Assembly: GCA_043719385.1 (NCBI GenBank)
Contig: JAYSTY010000193.1
Span: forward strand, 1-46,381
Length of the DNA: 46,381 nt
Direction: 5' to 3'
Source: JAFDVL01 sp043719385
GTDB taxonomy: Bacteria > Acidobacteriota > Blastocatellia > RBC074
A model generated the notes under the pieces. The model made no database searches. It saw only the letters and a list, made by a program, of their open reading frames with translations, and was not told the origin of the DNA. This document shows positions 1 through 8,863 of the stretch, one piece after another (position 1 is the first letter of the stretch; the number at the start of each line of letters is the position of its first letter). Position numbers and translations under genes: made by a program.

Positions 1-660
1 AATTGCATAAATTTCCGCCGCCGTAGCCGCTCCCGAATCAATCAAACTGACGCCTGCTCCAATTGTTTCAGCAATGACAGGTTTTAGCAAAGGGTAATGT
101 GTGCAACCCAGCACCAGCGTGTCAATTTGTTTTTCGCGCAACGGTGCAAGGTATTTTTCCGCTACAGATTTTGTGATGAATGAATCCGTTTCGCCCTCTT
201 CAACCAGCGGCACAAATAACGGGCAAGCCTGCGAAAATATTTCTACCGGATGGTCGCCGCAGGCTTCCCGCAAACCTTGTGCATAAGCATCACTGCTAAT
301 CGTCGCCTCAGTTGCAATGACCCCGATGCGATGCGTTTTAGTAGTTTTTGCAGCGGCCCTGACACCCGGCCCAATCACACTTAAAAATTGTATCTCGAAT
401 TCACGGCGCAATCTTTCCCGCGCCAAAGCCGAAGCCGTGTTGCAGGCAATAATAATCAGCTTCACGCTTTTACCGAGCAGAAAAGCCGCGTCTTCGACCG
501 CGTATTTTTCCACCGTAGCGCGTGATTTTGTGCCGTAAGGCACACGCGCCGTGTCGCCCAGATAAATAATATTTTCGTGCGGCAGGCATTCCCGAACAGC
601 GCGTAAAACCGTGAGTCCACCCACACCGGAATCGAAAATGCCAATTGGAAGAGAGTTCAT
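1..660 (-). CDS. murI: Glutamate racemase, 3' end beyond the window
   Basis: MurI interconverts L- and D-glutamate in the cytoplasm and supplies D-Glu for peptidoglycan. The first 220 codons are visible and the frame is still open at base 1, so the C-terminal part (family length about 260-280 residues) is missing. Visible family motifs are GIFDSGVGGLTV near residue 7 with catalytic Asp10, ACNTASA with the first catalytic Cys73, and LGCTHYPLL with the second catalytic Cys186 and His188. The ATG at 660-658 was chosen because the family motif starts six residues later. The leader between this gene and tmRNA carries a 20-bp inverted repeat. Confidence in function is high. Confidence 0.95.
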   Translation of the reverse strand, partial: MNSLPIGIFDSGVGGLTVLRAVRECLPHENIIYLGDTARVPYGTKSRATVEKYAVEDAAFLLGKSVKLIIIACNTASALARERLRREFEIQFLSVIGPGVRAAAKTTKTHRIGVIATEATISSDAYAQGLREACGDHPVEIFSQACPLFVPLVEEGETDSFITKSVAEKYLAPLREKQIDTLVLGCTHYPLLKPVIAETIGAGVSLIDSGAATAAEIYAI

Positions 661-673
661 GAAAAATAGAAAT

Positions 674-777
674 CAAAAGGCAAATATCAAAAGTAAAAAG
701 GCAAAAGGTCGGCACTTATTCATAATTTGAAAAACTACTTTCCAAATTTATTTTTGCCTTTTGATATTTGCCTTTTG
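674..777. repeat. 20-bp perfect inverted repeat in the murI leader
   Basis: The arms are 674-693 and 758-777, separated by 64 bases. The arm sequence is built from an AAAAGGCAAATATC-like unit, and partial extra copies of AAAAGGC flank it. It lies between the 3' end of tmRNA and the murI start. It could fold in a read-through transcript and act as a terminator or attenuator, but no clean U-tract follows, so the function is open. Confidence 0.7.
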
Positions 778-797
778 CCTTTTAATTTTATTAAGGA

Positions 798-1161
798 TGG
801 TGGAGGTGGTCGGAATCGAACCGACGTCTGGCAGCCATTCACGAAGGCATCTACATACTTAGCCATTTCGCTTAAATTTCATCCACGCGCGGCAGCAGAA
901 ACGGCGAAGAACCGTGCGTGAACTATGTCAGAAAATCTTACTCGCTAATTCTGACCTGCATTAGAGAGCCAGTCTATAAAAGTGACGCTCGGATTCGCGC
1001 TTATAGACAAAGCGCGAGCGAACGGACAGTGAACTAGAGTTAACTAGGCTGCCATCGCGAGTTCTGTATTCGCAATTATGTTTTGCTTGCAGAGTACGGG
1101 TTACAAGCATCCCGGTATGCATCCGTCGCTGCAGATCTCCCATCGAAACCTGTGCACCCCC
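798..1161 (-). ncRNA. ssrA: Transfer-messenger RNA (tmRNA)
   Basis: This one-piece tmRNA rescues stalled ribosomes by trans-translation. Its 5' end GGGGGUG (1161-1155) pairs over 7 bp, including one G-U pair, with CACCUCC before the discriminator A and an encoded CCA at 800-798. The T-arm reads GGTTCGATTCC. The conserved CAGGTTTCGATGG lies next to the 5' acceptor strand. The tag reading frame, 1073-1044, encodes ANTELAMAA followed by TAG; it starts with a GCG resume codon and has the usual Ala-Ala degradation signal. The length of about 364 nt is normal. Open frames across this stretch are not genes. Confidence 0.95.
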
Positions 1162-1206
1162 ACACTTCAAAGAACATTATTGCTTTTGGTGAACGCGACC
1201 AATTAG

Positions 1207-1235
1207 AGTCTATGGTTCGTATGCACGCATGTCAA
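1207..1235 (-). promoter_or_regulatory. Sigma-70-type promoter of tmRNA
   Basis: On the minus strand TTGACA (1235-1230) and TAGACT (1212-1207) are separated by 17 bases. Transcription would begin near 1200, leaving a 5' leader of about 40 nt for RNase P to remove. It is a near-consensus housekeeping promoter, as expected for ssrA. Confidence 0.75.
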
Positions 1236-1256
1236 GTTACACAATAACCAATGAAA

Positions 1257-1286
1257 ATGAGGCTGAGAAATATTTCTCAGCCTCAT
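1257..1286 (-). terminator. Perfect palindrome downstream of the TonB receptor gene
   Basis: The 30-base perfect palindrome has 15-base arms ATGAGGCTGAGAAAT and begins 28 bases after the receptor stop. On the minus strand it is followed by a short T-run (TTTCATT), so it can act as a Rho-independent terminator. It also separates the receptor from the tmRNA promoter. Confidence 0.7.
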
Positions 1287-1314
1287 AGATTTTTACTGTC
1301 TTATGATCGCTCGC

Positions 1315-4300
1315 TTAGAAATTTAGTTTCAAAGCAAGCTGTACTACGCGTGGCCCAAAATTCAAGCCTGTAATACGACCAAACTGTGAGCTACTAACGT
1401 TGTAATCACCCACAAAGAAAAGCGGATGATTCAGAAAGTTAAAGAAATCTGCACGAAATTCCAGATTTCTTTCACCTTCACCATTTAACCGGACTCGTTT
1501 TATAGCGCCGAAATCCCACGAAGTTTGCGATGGACCATCAAACTGCAAGCGCTGCAAGTTACCAATAGTTCCAGCCGAAGGATGGAAAAAGACTTGCCCA
1601 CTGAACCCTGCCGTGTTGCCCACATTATCAGGGCCAACTGCAAATCCGGTGTTGGGATCCGTTACTTTGGGATCAATATAATAGACCTTCCCATCTGCTT
1701 GCTTGCGAATGCCAAATAAATCCTTGATCTGATCGCGATTCAGGCTGGATACAGCCGGGTTGCTGCCTGTATTACTAAAGGTTCCGCGACCAGAAAGAAT
1801 CGAAATCGGCGCGCCGCTTTGATAGTGGAAGATTGAGCTAACTTGCCATCCGCCAATGATCCGATCAACGACACCATTGGTATTGCTCAGGAACTTCTTC
1901 CCGTGGCCAAACGGAAGTTCAAAAATGAGACTTCCATTGATGATATGAGTAACGTCAAAATCCGCTCGAACTTTGTCAATTCCCGGTTGAGCATTATCAA
2001 CATACGGCTCAAAACGAGATTGTGACGTGCCTGGTGAATTCGTCAGAACTTTACTAAAAGTATAGTTCATCTGACCAAAAACGCCATTTTTGAAGCGGCG
2101 GCGAACTTCCATCTGAAGCGCGTGATAATCTGTCGTTCCGCCATTCAAAATCAGCCCCGCACCGAAAATTCCTGGATTTGGCAAGAATCCAGCATCCAGA
2201 GCAGCCGTTCTACTGGCTGTCGAAGTGATGTAAGCACTCGCCAAGCTGGCAGGTTGTCCTGTTTGAAGTGCAGTTCTGACACTTGCCTGTGTTAAGAGAC
2301 CAGCTCCATAATTCGGCAATACTGTAAGTTGCTGGCTACCAGTCAAGCTGGCATTATAAGCAGGATTGAAAACACCACAAGTTGCGGTTGTACAACCTGC
2401 GGTTGTAGTTGGAGTATTGAGCGCAATAAAGCCATTGCTGCGCGCCCGCTGAAAGTCTTGCAGGAAAGAATTATTGAACCCAATTTGATTCAATTCAATA
2501 CCACGCCAGACATCTCGTCCCATTGTTGCCACATAACGAGCTTCAACTGCAATATCCCAACCAATTTCTCGCTCAATGCCAAAGCTGATTTGGTGAACGT
2601 ATGGTTGCTTGATATTAGGATCAATTGTCTGTGCTGCAGAGGTCAAACTAAGTGCGAGTTGATCTGCATAGGTACGCGGCACTAGGAATGTCGGCGCAGT
2701 AACCACCGGCACTCCCGCATTGACTGTGTTATATAAATTGAGACGGCTCAGTGTTGAAGCTAACCCGCTATTGGTAGTTGAAGCCGTTCGTCCGACCGTT
2801 ACAGTTTCCTCATTGACAAACGCCTTTGTATATCCGGCACGAACCGAAGTCTTACCATTTTTAAATGGATCCCAAGCGAGTCCAATCGAAGGTCCAAAAT
2901 TATTCAGGTCTTTGTTGTAAAAACCACCTTTCACAAAATCAAGTGTTCCTGTCTTACTAAGCAGTGTGGTTCTGGCATTTCCGCTAATGACTGGCAGCAA
3001 TTGCAAATCACTTTGTTCCTTGAGGGGGCTGAAATATTCCCACTTCAATCCTAAGCGCAAAGTAAGGTTAGGCTTAATACGCCAGTTATCCTGAAAATAA
3101 GTAGACCAATTATCTAACAGGAATTTACGGTCATTGGGAATTCCAGATACATAGCCAGAGGTCTTATCTTTAACCTGAAAAGTCTGACTTACTGATGAAA
3201 TAACACCACCAAGAAAAGCTCTCAGCGTATTTGCATTGGCTAAGTCAGTAGCACTGATTGAGCTTCCAGGAAAATTGGCGGCAGTCAATTGAACAGTGGT
3301 TGGAGCCGCTGTACTAAACCCGAAATTTACAGTTGGGAACCGACCTGCAAAGTTATAAGGACGCACTGTGATTTTCTGTAGACTCCCACCAAACTGAAGG
3401 GAATGATTACCCGCAATAAAGGAAGCATTATCAATGTATTGGTAAGTATTTGTATCACGTCCCTGTGGTTGGAAGTTCGCTTCACGCAGGGTCAGAAAAG
3501 GAATGGCCCAGATAGCCCCGCTGAAATTTTCGCTGGAACTAAACGAAACAGGAGCGATGTTAGCCCCCACTCGCAATTCATTATTAAACCTTGCCGTTGG
3601 CGACCAACGCCAAGCACCAACGATCAGTTTCACATTCGATTCGGTAAAGACCTTTGGACGTAAATTGATGGTGTCTAAATCGGGACGATCATCACGATCT
3701 TTAAATTTGGTATGAATGAACTCAAAGCGGTTTTTGTCATTTGCCTGATAATCAAAGCGCATCCCATATTGATTACGATCTGTGGCTCGGCTCTGATTGA
3801 AACGATAACCCGCCGTGTTCAAAAGGCGCGTCGCCGTCGAATTCCCAACATCATAATTATTAGCAATTGCTGCCGAAGGCATTACATCTAAAAGCAAACT
3901 TTTTACTTTGGGATCAAGTGTGATACCCGGCAAAACGGAAAGAATGTTAATCGCCTGAATACTGCTATCACTGGGGCGCACATATCTGAAAACACCGGTC
4001 AGGAAATCGTTATTTACTGGAATAGTATTATTTTGGGTCCCTTGTTGCCGCTGGCGAAATCCTTCATAGGTAAAGAAGAAGAAAAGTTTATCTTTGCCGC
4101 TAATGAGAGGGCTGCCACCAGTTCCAAACCGAGGAAGATAAACCGGGCCACTGATATTGCCACCAAACTGATTGCGATTCAGGAAGGAACGAGGAATTGT
4201 TTTACCTGTCGTTGCGCTGACCGTGGCATTATTGAACCAGCTATTCGCCCCAAAAGCAGAATTTCGGTTGAACTCGTAAAGGCTGCCATGGAATTTATTC

Positions 4301-5019
4301 GTGCCAGCAGGCGTGACTAATTTGACCTGCGAAGCACCTCCGGCTGCATCGGCACCTTGCGTATTTGTTGTGATAGTGAATTCGCCTATACCGTCAGAAG
4401 TCGGGCGATTAGGGACAAAGTCCAGCGAGTTTGTACGGATAAAATTGTCCTGAATGTTGATGCCATCCTGTGTCAATTGTGTCCAACTTGGACGCCCGCC
4501 GTTGATTGTCGTATTTGTGCGTGTGGGCAAGCCAACCACACCCGCCTGTAAGCGAATTAACTCAATCGGGTTACGACCGTTAAGAGGGAGGTCAACAATC
4601 TGACGGCGAATAACTGTAGTACTCAACTCCGGCGATGAAGTATTGACCAAATCTGTGCCAGCCGCTACTTGTACCGTTTCATTCGCTCCACCAACTTCCA
4701 GTGTTACAGATAAGGAATAATCTCTTGAGGCTTCAACTGTAACCTCAGTAAAGACTCCGATCTTAAACCCTGCGCCTTCAATCTTCACCGTATACGAAGC
4801 AGGAGTTAGCTGCGGAACAATAAATATTCCTTCACTATTTGTAACAACATTTTGGATTACCTGCCCGGTACCCTGGTTAGTAATCGTCGTTTTGGCATTA
4901 GGAACGACAGCACCTGTTTGATCCCGTACCGTACCAATAATACGACCTAGGGTGGATTGACCAAAGGTAGTCAGGGAAAAAACCATCAGTGCAATGAATA
5001 CTATTGCAACTTTTCTCAT
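1315..5019 (-). CDS. TonB-dependent receptor with carboxypeptidase-regulatory-like domain
   Basis: This 1234-residue outer-membrane protein is of the Oar-like/CarboxypepD_reg type that is expanded in Acidobacteriota. Residues 1-20 form a signal peptide ending in FGQ. Residues about 24-110 form the Ig-like carboxypeptidase-regulatory domain (GRIIGTVRDQTGAVVPNA). A plug region with LPLNGRNP follows near residue 145. The rest is a long beta-barrel ending in LKLNF, a typical C-terminal aromatic outer-membrane signal. Start choice: AAGGAG lies 9 bases before the ATG at 5019. It is monocistronic, with a palindromic terminator 28 bases after the stop. The ligand cannot be told from sequence; polysaccharide or peptide uptake is usual for the family. 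Confidence 0.9.
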   Translation of the reverse strand: MRKVAIVFIALMVFSLTTFGQSTLGRIIGTVRDQTGAVVPNAKTTITNQGTGQVIQNVVTNSEGIFIVPQLTPASYTVKIEGAGFKIGVFTEVTVEASRDYSLSVTLEVGGANETVQVAAGTDLVNTSSPELSTTVIRRQIVDLPLNGRNPIELIRLQAGVVGLPTRTNTTINGGRPSWTQLTQDGINIQDNFIRTNSLDFVPNRPTSDGIGEFTITTNTQGADAAGGASQVKLVTPAGTNKFHGSLYEFNRNSAFGANSWFNNATVSATTGKTIPRSFLNRNQFGGNISGPVYLPRFGTGGSPLISGKDKLFFFFTYEGFRQRQQGTQNNTIPVNNDFLTGVFRYVRPSDSSIQAINILSVLPGITLDPKVKSLLLDVMPSAAIANNYDVGNSTATRLLNTAGYRFNQSRATDRNQYGMRFDYQANDKNRFEFIHTKFKDRDDRPDLDTINLRPKVFTESNVKLIVGAWRWSPTARFNNELRVGANIAPVSFSSSENFSGAIWAIPFLTLREANFQPQGRDTNTYQYIDNASFIAGNHSLQFGGSLQKITVRPYNFAGRFPTVNFGFSTAAPTTVQLTAANFPGSSISATDLANANTLRAFLGGVISSVSQTFQVKDKTSGYVSGIPNDRKFLLDNWSTYFQDNWRIKPNLTLRLGLKWEYFSPLKEQSDLQLLPVISGNARTTLLSKTGTLDFVKGGFYNKDLNNFGPSIGLAWDPFKNGKTSVRAGYTKAFVNEETVTVGRTASTTNSGLASTLSRLNLYNTVNAGVPVVTAPTFLVPRTYADQLALSLTSAAQTIDPNIKQPYVHQISFGIEREIGWDIAVEARYVATMGRDVWRGIELNQIGFNNSFLQDFQRARSNGFIALNTPTTTAGCTTATCGVFNPAYNASLTGSQQLTVLPNYGAGLLTQASVRTALQTGQPASLASAYITSTASRTAALDAGFLPNPGIFGAGLILNGGTTDYHALQMEVRRRFKNGVFGQMNYTFSKVLTNSPGTSQSRFEPYVDNAQPGIDKVRADFDVTHIINGSLIFELPFGHGKKFLSNTNGVVDRIIGGWQVSSIFHYQSGAPISILSGRGTFSNTGSNPAVSSLNRDQIKDLFGIRKQADGKVYYIDPKVTDPNTGFAVGPDNVGNTAGFSGQVFFHPSAGTIGNLQRLQFDGPSQTSWDFGAIKRVRLNGEGERNLEFRADFFNFLNHPLFFVGDYNVSSSQFGRITGLNFGPRVVQLALKLNF

Positions 5020-5264
5020 AGGGGAAACTCCTTAATTTATTCAGTCTTAATTTGCTTCTGCGTTTTCCATCAGTCAGGTTGCTAAAACGCATCCGCAGTT
5101 AAAATTGCAGCTTATGGTAAGTCGAAAATTCACTTTCTCGAATAAGCTTGTGAGAACTGAATTAGTTAGGCAATGGCTATGCCATTTCGGTTGCAAAGCA
5201 AATGCTTTGAGGATGTTACACTTAGCAGAAATCTGTTCAACCATTCGGCAAAACGATTTCCATT

Positions 5265-5317
5265 ATTCTGAATTTTATTCAGAATTTTGTAGAAAAATCA
5301 GATCCTCTCTTCTGATT
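5265..5317. repeat. Two adjacent palindromes upstream of the TonB receptor gene
   Basis: ATTCTGAAT and its reverse complement surround TTT at 5265-5285 (9-bp arms). AATCAGA and TCTGATT surround an 8-base loop at 5296-5317. They lie about 250 bases upstream of the receptor start. They could be an operator or terminator-like hairpins; neither is shown by sequence alone. Confidence 0.5.
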
Positions 5318-5359
5318 ATCAACTGAAATTATTTCGGCTGAAAATAATTCTCGGAAGCT

Positions 5360-5594
5360 GTTTGAAAACTCCAACATTCTTTGCGCTGAAGGCGCAGTCA
5401 GATGGTAGCCAGTGGCAAGACCGTTGCAAACGGTCGCCGCCGCTGGAAGTGTACACGCATCATCTGCGTCCTGAAGGGACGCGCAGATTCTCGGCAGCCC
5501 TTCAGGACGCCGGAATTTAACGTTTCGCCTACTAGACGTAATACGTCTGGCTACCATCTTTCTGCCGCTCTGCGGCAAACAGGAGTTTTCAAAC
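5360..5594. repeat. Modular hairpin element with terminal inverted repeats
   Basis: The outer 13-base arms GTTTGAAAACTCC (5360-5372) and GGAGTTTTCAAAC (5582-5594) are perfect inverted copies. Inside each end is a short GC hairpin, GCGCTGAAGGCGC on the left and GCCGCTCTGCGGC on the right, next to inverted copies of AGATGGTAGCCAG. The centre holds GACCGTTGCAAACGGTC, an inverted pair of GCGTCCTGAAGGG, and AGACGTAATACGTCT. This is the build of a non-autonomous REP/BIME- or MITE-like element. No coding content. Confidence 0.75.
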
Positions 5595-5704
5595 AACTTT
5601 TCAGGAACTCTCAATTTCCAATTATCACTCAGCCTGAATCACTCCTAATTGCAAGCAATTCATCCGCTCAGGCAATTGGCGCTGCGCCGAAAACGAAAAG
5701 ATGT

Positions 5705-5733
5705 TTGACGTTGCCTGGGAACTAGCTTAGAAT
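5705..5733 (+). promoter_or_regulatory. Sigma-70-type promoter upstream of the GWxTD gene
   Basis: TTGACG (5705-5710) and TAGAAT (5728-5733) are 17 bases apart, giving a leader of about 160 nt before the start at 5903. It was found by inspection only. Confidence 0.55.
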
Positions 5734-5902
5734 TTTCTCCACTTGAATCCCTACCAACTCGGTTAGCCCTGTGATTGAGGCTAAGGCCTGTGGAAGGTCG
5801 TAAAGCCGATGCTAACAAATAGCTGGCAGTTTTTTGAGGCTAATGTGAGCGATAAACTTTCGCGGGGGGATGCCCCCTGAAAAGCCGAGGAGATGTTTTA
5901 TT

Positions 5903-7600
5903 ATGTCAATTAACTTTAATCACTCAACGTTGCGACGTGTTTCGCAACTTTTGATGCTGGTCTTGTTCGCTTCGTCTTTCTCTGTCTTCGCACAGGACAA
6001 AGACCCCAAAAAGCAAAAGGAACAGGATAAGCGCCGAAAAGAGCAGGAAAAAGCCGGCAGAAAAGAAACACTGAGTAGTGTCTACAAAAAATGGATGAAT
6101 GAAGATGTGCTGTACATCATTACGGATGAAGAGCGCAGCACCTTTAAGTCCCTGAAAACGGATGATGAGCGCGAACAATTCATTGAGCAATTCTGGCTCC
6201 GTCGTGATCCCGATCCCGACACCGACATCAACGAATACCGCGAGGATTATTACCAGCGCATTGCCTACGCGAATGAAAATTTCGCCAGTGGTATTCCCGG
6301 CTGGAAAACTGATCGTGGTCGCATTTACATCATGTTCGGCAAGCCGGATGAAAAAGAAACGCACCCTTCCGGCGGCAGCTACAATCGTCCCACCTGGGAA
6401 GGCGGCGGCACAACTTCAACGTTCCCCTTTGAAAACTGGTGGTATCGCTACATCGAAGGCGTTGGCTCTGACATCGAAATCGAATTCGTAGACCCCACGG
6501 GTTCAGGCGAATATCGCATCGCCCGCAGTCCCAACGAAAAAGATGCGTTGTTATATGTTCCCAATGCCGGACTGACAATGTCCGAAGAGTTGGGATTAAG
6601 CTCGAAAGCTGATCGCATCGCGGGTTACAGCAGCAATAATCAGGGTGGTAGTGGGCAGCTTTTCGGGCAACGCGCCAAGGATCAACCATTTGAGCGCCTG
6701 GCACAATACACCGCCCTGCAACGCGCTCCGAAGGTTAAATTTAAAGACCTGGAAGCGTATGCGGGTGAATCCGACAGTCCGAAAATTAACGTGGATGTCC
6801 TTTCAACGGGAATGGCAATTAACTTTGCGCGGGTGACGGATTCGGCGGTAATGACTTCGTTCACGTTGCAGTTGGATAACTCCGATCTGGTTTACAAATC
6901 CAGAGGAGGAATTCAGGAAGCCGCCGCCAACGTTCACGCCCGCATCGTCAATGTTTCCGGGCGTCGCGTAGGATTATTTGAAGATGTGGTGACTTCCAGT
7001 TACCTGCCCGAACAGCTTGAAGTCGGCCAAAAAGCCAAATCGGTTTATCAGAAAGATTTGATGTTGCCGCCGGGAACTTACAAAGTTGATCTGGTGGTGC
7101 GCGATGTCAACAGTGGTCGCACAGACATCAAACATCAGGGCTTTGTCGTACCGAAATATGACGAAGGAAATTTGTCGTCTTCAACGCTGGTGCTGGCCTC
7201 AAGAATTGAGCCGCTCAATGGTCGTCTGGCAACGGGGCCGTTTGTGCGTGGTCAATTCAAAGTCATCCCGAACGCCACGGCTGAATACAAGCAGGATCAA
7301 ACGCTCGGCGTTTATATGCAGGTTTACAATGTGGCGATTGATCAGGCGACATTGCGTCCCAGCGTAGACATTGAGTACATCATCACGCAATCAGGCAAGG
7401 ACAAAGAACTCGTCAAGATTAAAGAAGACGGCAAATCTGGTTTGAGTACGCTTAACAGCCAGCAAATCACGCTGGCGCGGTTGATGCCGCTGAAGCAATT
7501 ACAACCGGGTACTTATGACATTGCCGTGAAAGTCACTGACAACGTGACAGGCAAAACTTTCACCCGTAAAGAAGCTTTCACGATTCTCAAAATCAGCTAA
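5903..7600 (+). CDS. GWxTD domain-containing secreted protein
   Basis: This is a 565-residue protein with a signal peptide (hydrophobic LLMLVLFASSFSVFA then QDK) followed by a Lys/Glu/Arg-rich charged stretch. The signature GWKTDRGRIYIMFGKPDE gives the GWxTD domain its name, with the upstream REQFIEQFWLRRDPDP block also typical. The family is common in Acidobacteriota; its biochemical role is not established. The second half, about residues 330-565, reads as beta-rich Ig-like modules (GTYKVDLVVRDV, GTYDIAVKVTDN). Start choice: GAGGAG precedes the ATG at 5903, which begins directly with a normal signal peptide; an upstream in-frame ATG at 5870 lacks a ribosome site. It is probably periplasmic or surface-exposed. 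Confidence 0.85.
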   Translation: MSINFNHSTLRRVSQLLMLVLFASSFSVFAQDKDPKKQKEQDKRRKEQEKAGRKETLSSVYKKWMNEDVLYIITDEERSTFKSLKTDDEREQFIEQFWLRRDPDPDTDINEYREDYYQRIAYANENFASGIPGWKTDRGRIYIMFGKPDEKETHPSGGSYNRPTWEGGGTTSTFPFENWWYRYIEGVGSDIEIEFVDPTGSGEYRIARSPNEKDALLYVPNAGLTMSEELGLSSKADRIAGYSSNNQGGSGQLFGQRAKDQPFERLAQYTALQRAPKVKFKDLEAYAGESDSPKINVDVLSTGMAINFARVTDSAVMTSFTLQLDNSDLVYKSRGGIQEAAANVHARIVNVSGRRVGLFEDVVTSSYLPEQLEVGQKAKSVYQKDLMLPPGTYKVDLVVRDVNSGRTDIKHQGFVVPKYDEGNLSSSTLVLASRIEPLNGRLATGPFVRGQFKVIPNATAEYKQDQTLGVYMQVYNVAIDQATLRPSVDIEYIITQSGKDKELVKIKEDGKSGLSTLNSQQITLARLMPLKQLQPGTYDIAVKVTDNVTGKTFTRKEAFTILKIS

Positions 7601-7609
7601 TTATAAAGC

Positions 7610-7655
7610 GGCCCAGGCTTCAGTTTTGCTGTCAATGTAAACCGAAGCCTGGGCC
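7610..7655. repeat. 12-bp-stem hairpin after the GWxTD gene
   Basis: GGCCCAGGCTTC (7610-7621) and GAAGCCTGGGCC (7644-7655) are perfect inverted arms with a 22-base spacer; pairing can continue into the spacer with one mismatch. It sits 9 bases after the stop codon. There is no T-run after it, so it is either a REP-like element or a weak terminator. Confidence 0.6.
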
Positions 7656-7747
7656 ACTTAAGTTAACTTTCCAAACTCGCCCCACCTGATAAAAACTTTC
7701 TTTCCCTTGCCGAAAGTGCGCTCAGGAATGACCCACGAGAAATATTT

Positions 7748-8725
7748 ATGATTGTGCTTACTCTAGCGCCCACCGGAATTGCTGGAAAAAGCTTGCTGAG
7801 CCTGGGGCTGATGGCTGTCATGTTCCTTCAATCAATTTCAGGTCAGAGCGTGCGTCCGCGCCAGGCAGCCTCCGACAAACGAATTGATTCCGATCTCAAG
7901 CTTTTACTCAACGATTATTATGCAGGCAAACCTGTCCGCGCAAAAATTGTCATTCCGGCCAATGAACGCGGCGTTGAAATTTTAGATGGACAACTTAAAG
8001 CACAACCGCTCGCCGATTTGCAATCCGCCGTGCAGCCAGGCGAATTGGTTCTCATCAAAGAACTTCGTTTTAAAAACAAAGTCATTGAAGTTTATTTTAA
8101 TAGCGAACATTTGAATGAAGTGGCGGAAACCGCCGCCCCGCTGCCTGACCTTAAACCTGTGGGAAGTTTTGGCGCAGAAGCCAATGCCCGTCCCTCGACA
8201 GCAAGTTTGCAAATGGTCGCCAGCAAAAATCCCAAAGTATCCAAACCCTTACCTGATCCGCGCATTATGCTGCGCTTTTCCAGAGAAATCGGGACGCAGG
8301 ACCTGAATTTGCAAAGCATCAATCGTCTGCTTTCACCAGCGGTTGACATCAGTTCGCTGACACCAAAAACTGAGCCTGCAATGAATGTAGCAGGCGCAGC
8401 CAAACCAGTGGAACGCCCTGATGCCAACACACTGGCCCAACAGGAAGCCCTCGCCAAAGGGATTACGATTCCACCCATCACCGGAGATTTGATCGGTGTG
8501 CGTTCAGGCATAGGTGAAATAACGATTGAATGCCAAATTACCGGGGCGCGACTTTACCTTGACGGTGCATACAGTGGCACAGCGCCGCGCACAGTCCAGA
8601 TGTTAATGGGTGAACATACGGTGCTGGTTGTGGCACCTAATTATTCCGCCTTCGAGCAAAAGTTTTTTCTCCCTTCCGGCAAAGCTGCCGTGATCAAAGC
8701 TGAGTTGAATCCTGCCAAAAAATAA
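7748..8725 (+). CDS. Exported PEGA-domain protein
   Basis: This is a 325-residue protein with an N-terminal hydrophobic segment (about residues 13-33) that looks like a signal peptide. The last 70 residues form a PEGA-type beta-sandwich: ARLYLDGAYSGTAPRTVQML, then GEHTVLVVAPNY. The middle (about 60-250) matches no family that I recognise. It follows the GWxTD gene in the same direction after about 150 bases and a hairpin, so cotranscription is possible. PEGA modules are thought to act in extracytoplasmic carbohydrate or protein binding; the actual role here is unknown. The start has only a weak ribosome site (GAGAAA). Confidence 0.7.
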   Translation: MIVLTLAPTGIAGKSLLSLGLMAVMFLQSISGQSVRPRQAASDKRIDSDLKLLLNDYYAGKPVRAKIVIPANERGVEILDGQLKAQPLADLQSAVQPGELVLIKELRFKNKVIEVYFNSEHLNEVAETAAPLPDLKPVGSFGAEANARPSTASLQMVASKNPKVSKPLPDPRIMLRFSREIGTQDLNLQSINRLLSPAVDISSLTPKTEPAMNVAGAAKPVERPDANTLAQQEALAKGITIPPITGDLIGVRSGIGEITIECQITGARLYLDGAYSGTAPRTVQMLMGEHTVLVVAPNYSAFEQKFFLPSGKAAVIKAELNPAKK

Positions 8726-8738
8726 GTGAAAAAAGTAG

Positions 8739-8758
8739 CACAAACTTTCCAGTTTGTG
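8739..8758. repeat. Small hairpin after the PEGA gene
   Basis: CACAAACT and AGTTTGTG flank a TTCC loop, giving an 8-bp perfect stem beginning 14 bases after the stop. It could be a terminator or another member of the local hairpin repeats. Confidence 0.5.
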
Positions 8759-8863
8759 TTGCGTTCTGAACCACAGTCTCAGGAGAAAATTTGCGCTTTT
8801 CTTTGAGAGTATTTCTTCCTGACACTGCGCAAACGGGAAAGTTTACGCTACGATTCGCCGGTT

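Larger units (their letters stand above)
5020..5902. other. Non-coding region between divergent genes
   Basis: This 0.88-kb stretch separates the TonB receptor (-) from the GWxTD gene (+). It holds two small palindromes near 5265-5317, a modular hairpin element at 5360-5594 and a sigma-70-like promoter at 5705-5733. Open frames up to about 110 codons occur in it, but they run through the hairpin repeats on both strands and resemble no known protein, so none is called. Confidence 0.7.

Noticed and set aside
961..1170. 69-codon open frame on the minus strand
   Set aside because: It lies within the tmRNA gene, whose ends, T-arm and tag frame are clear.
5279..5725. Open frames of 107 and 111 codons on both strands
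   Set aside because: They run through the hairpin modules, show no domain, and are explained by the repeat element.
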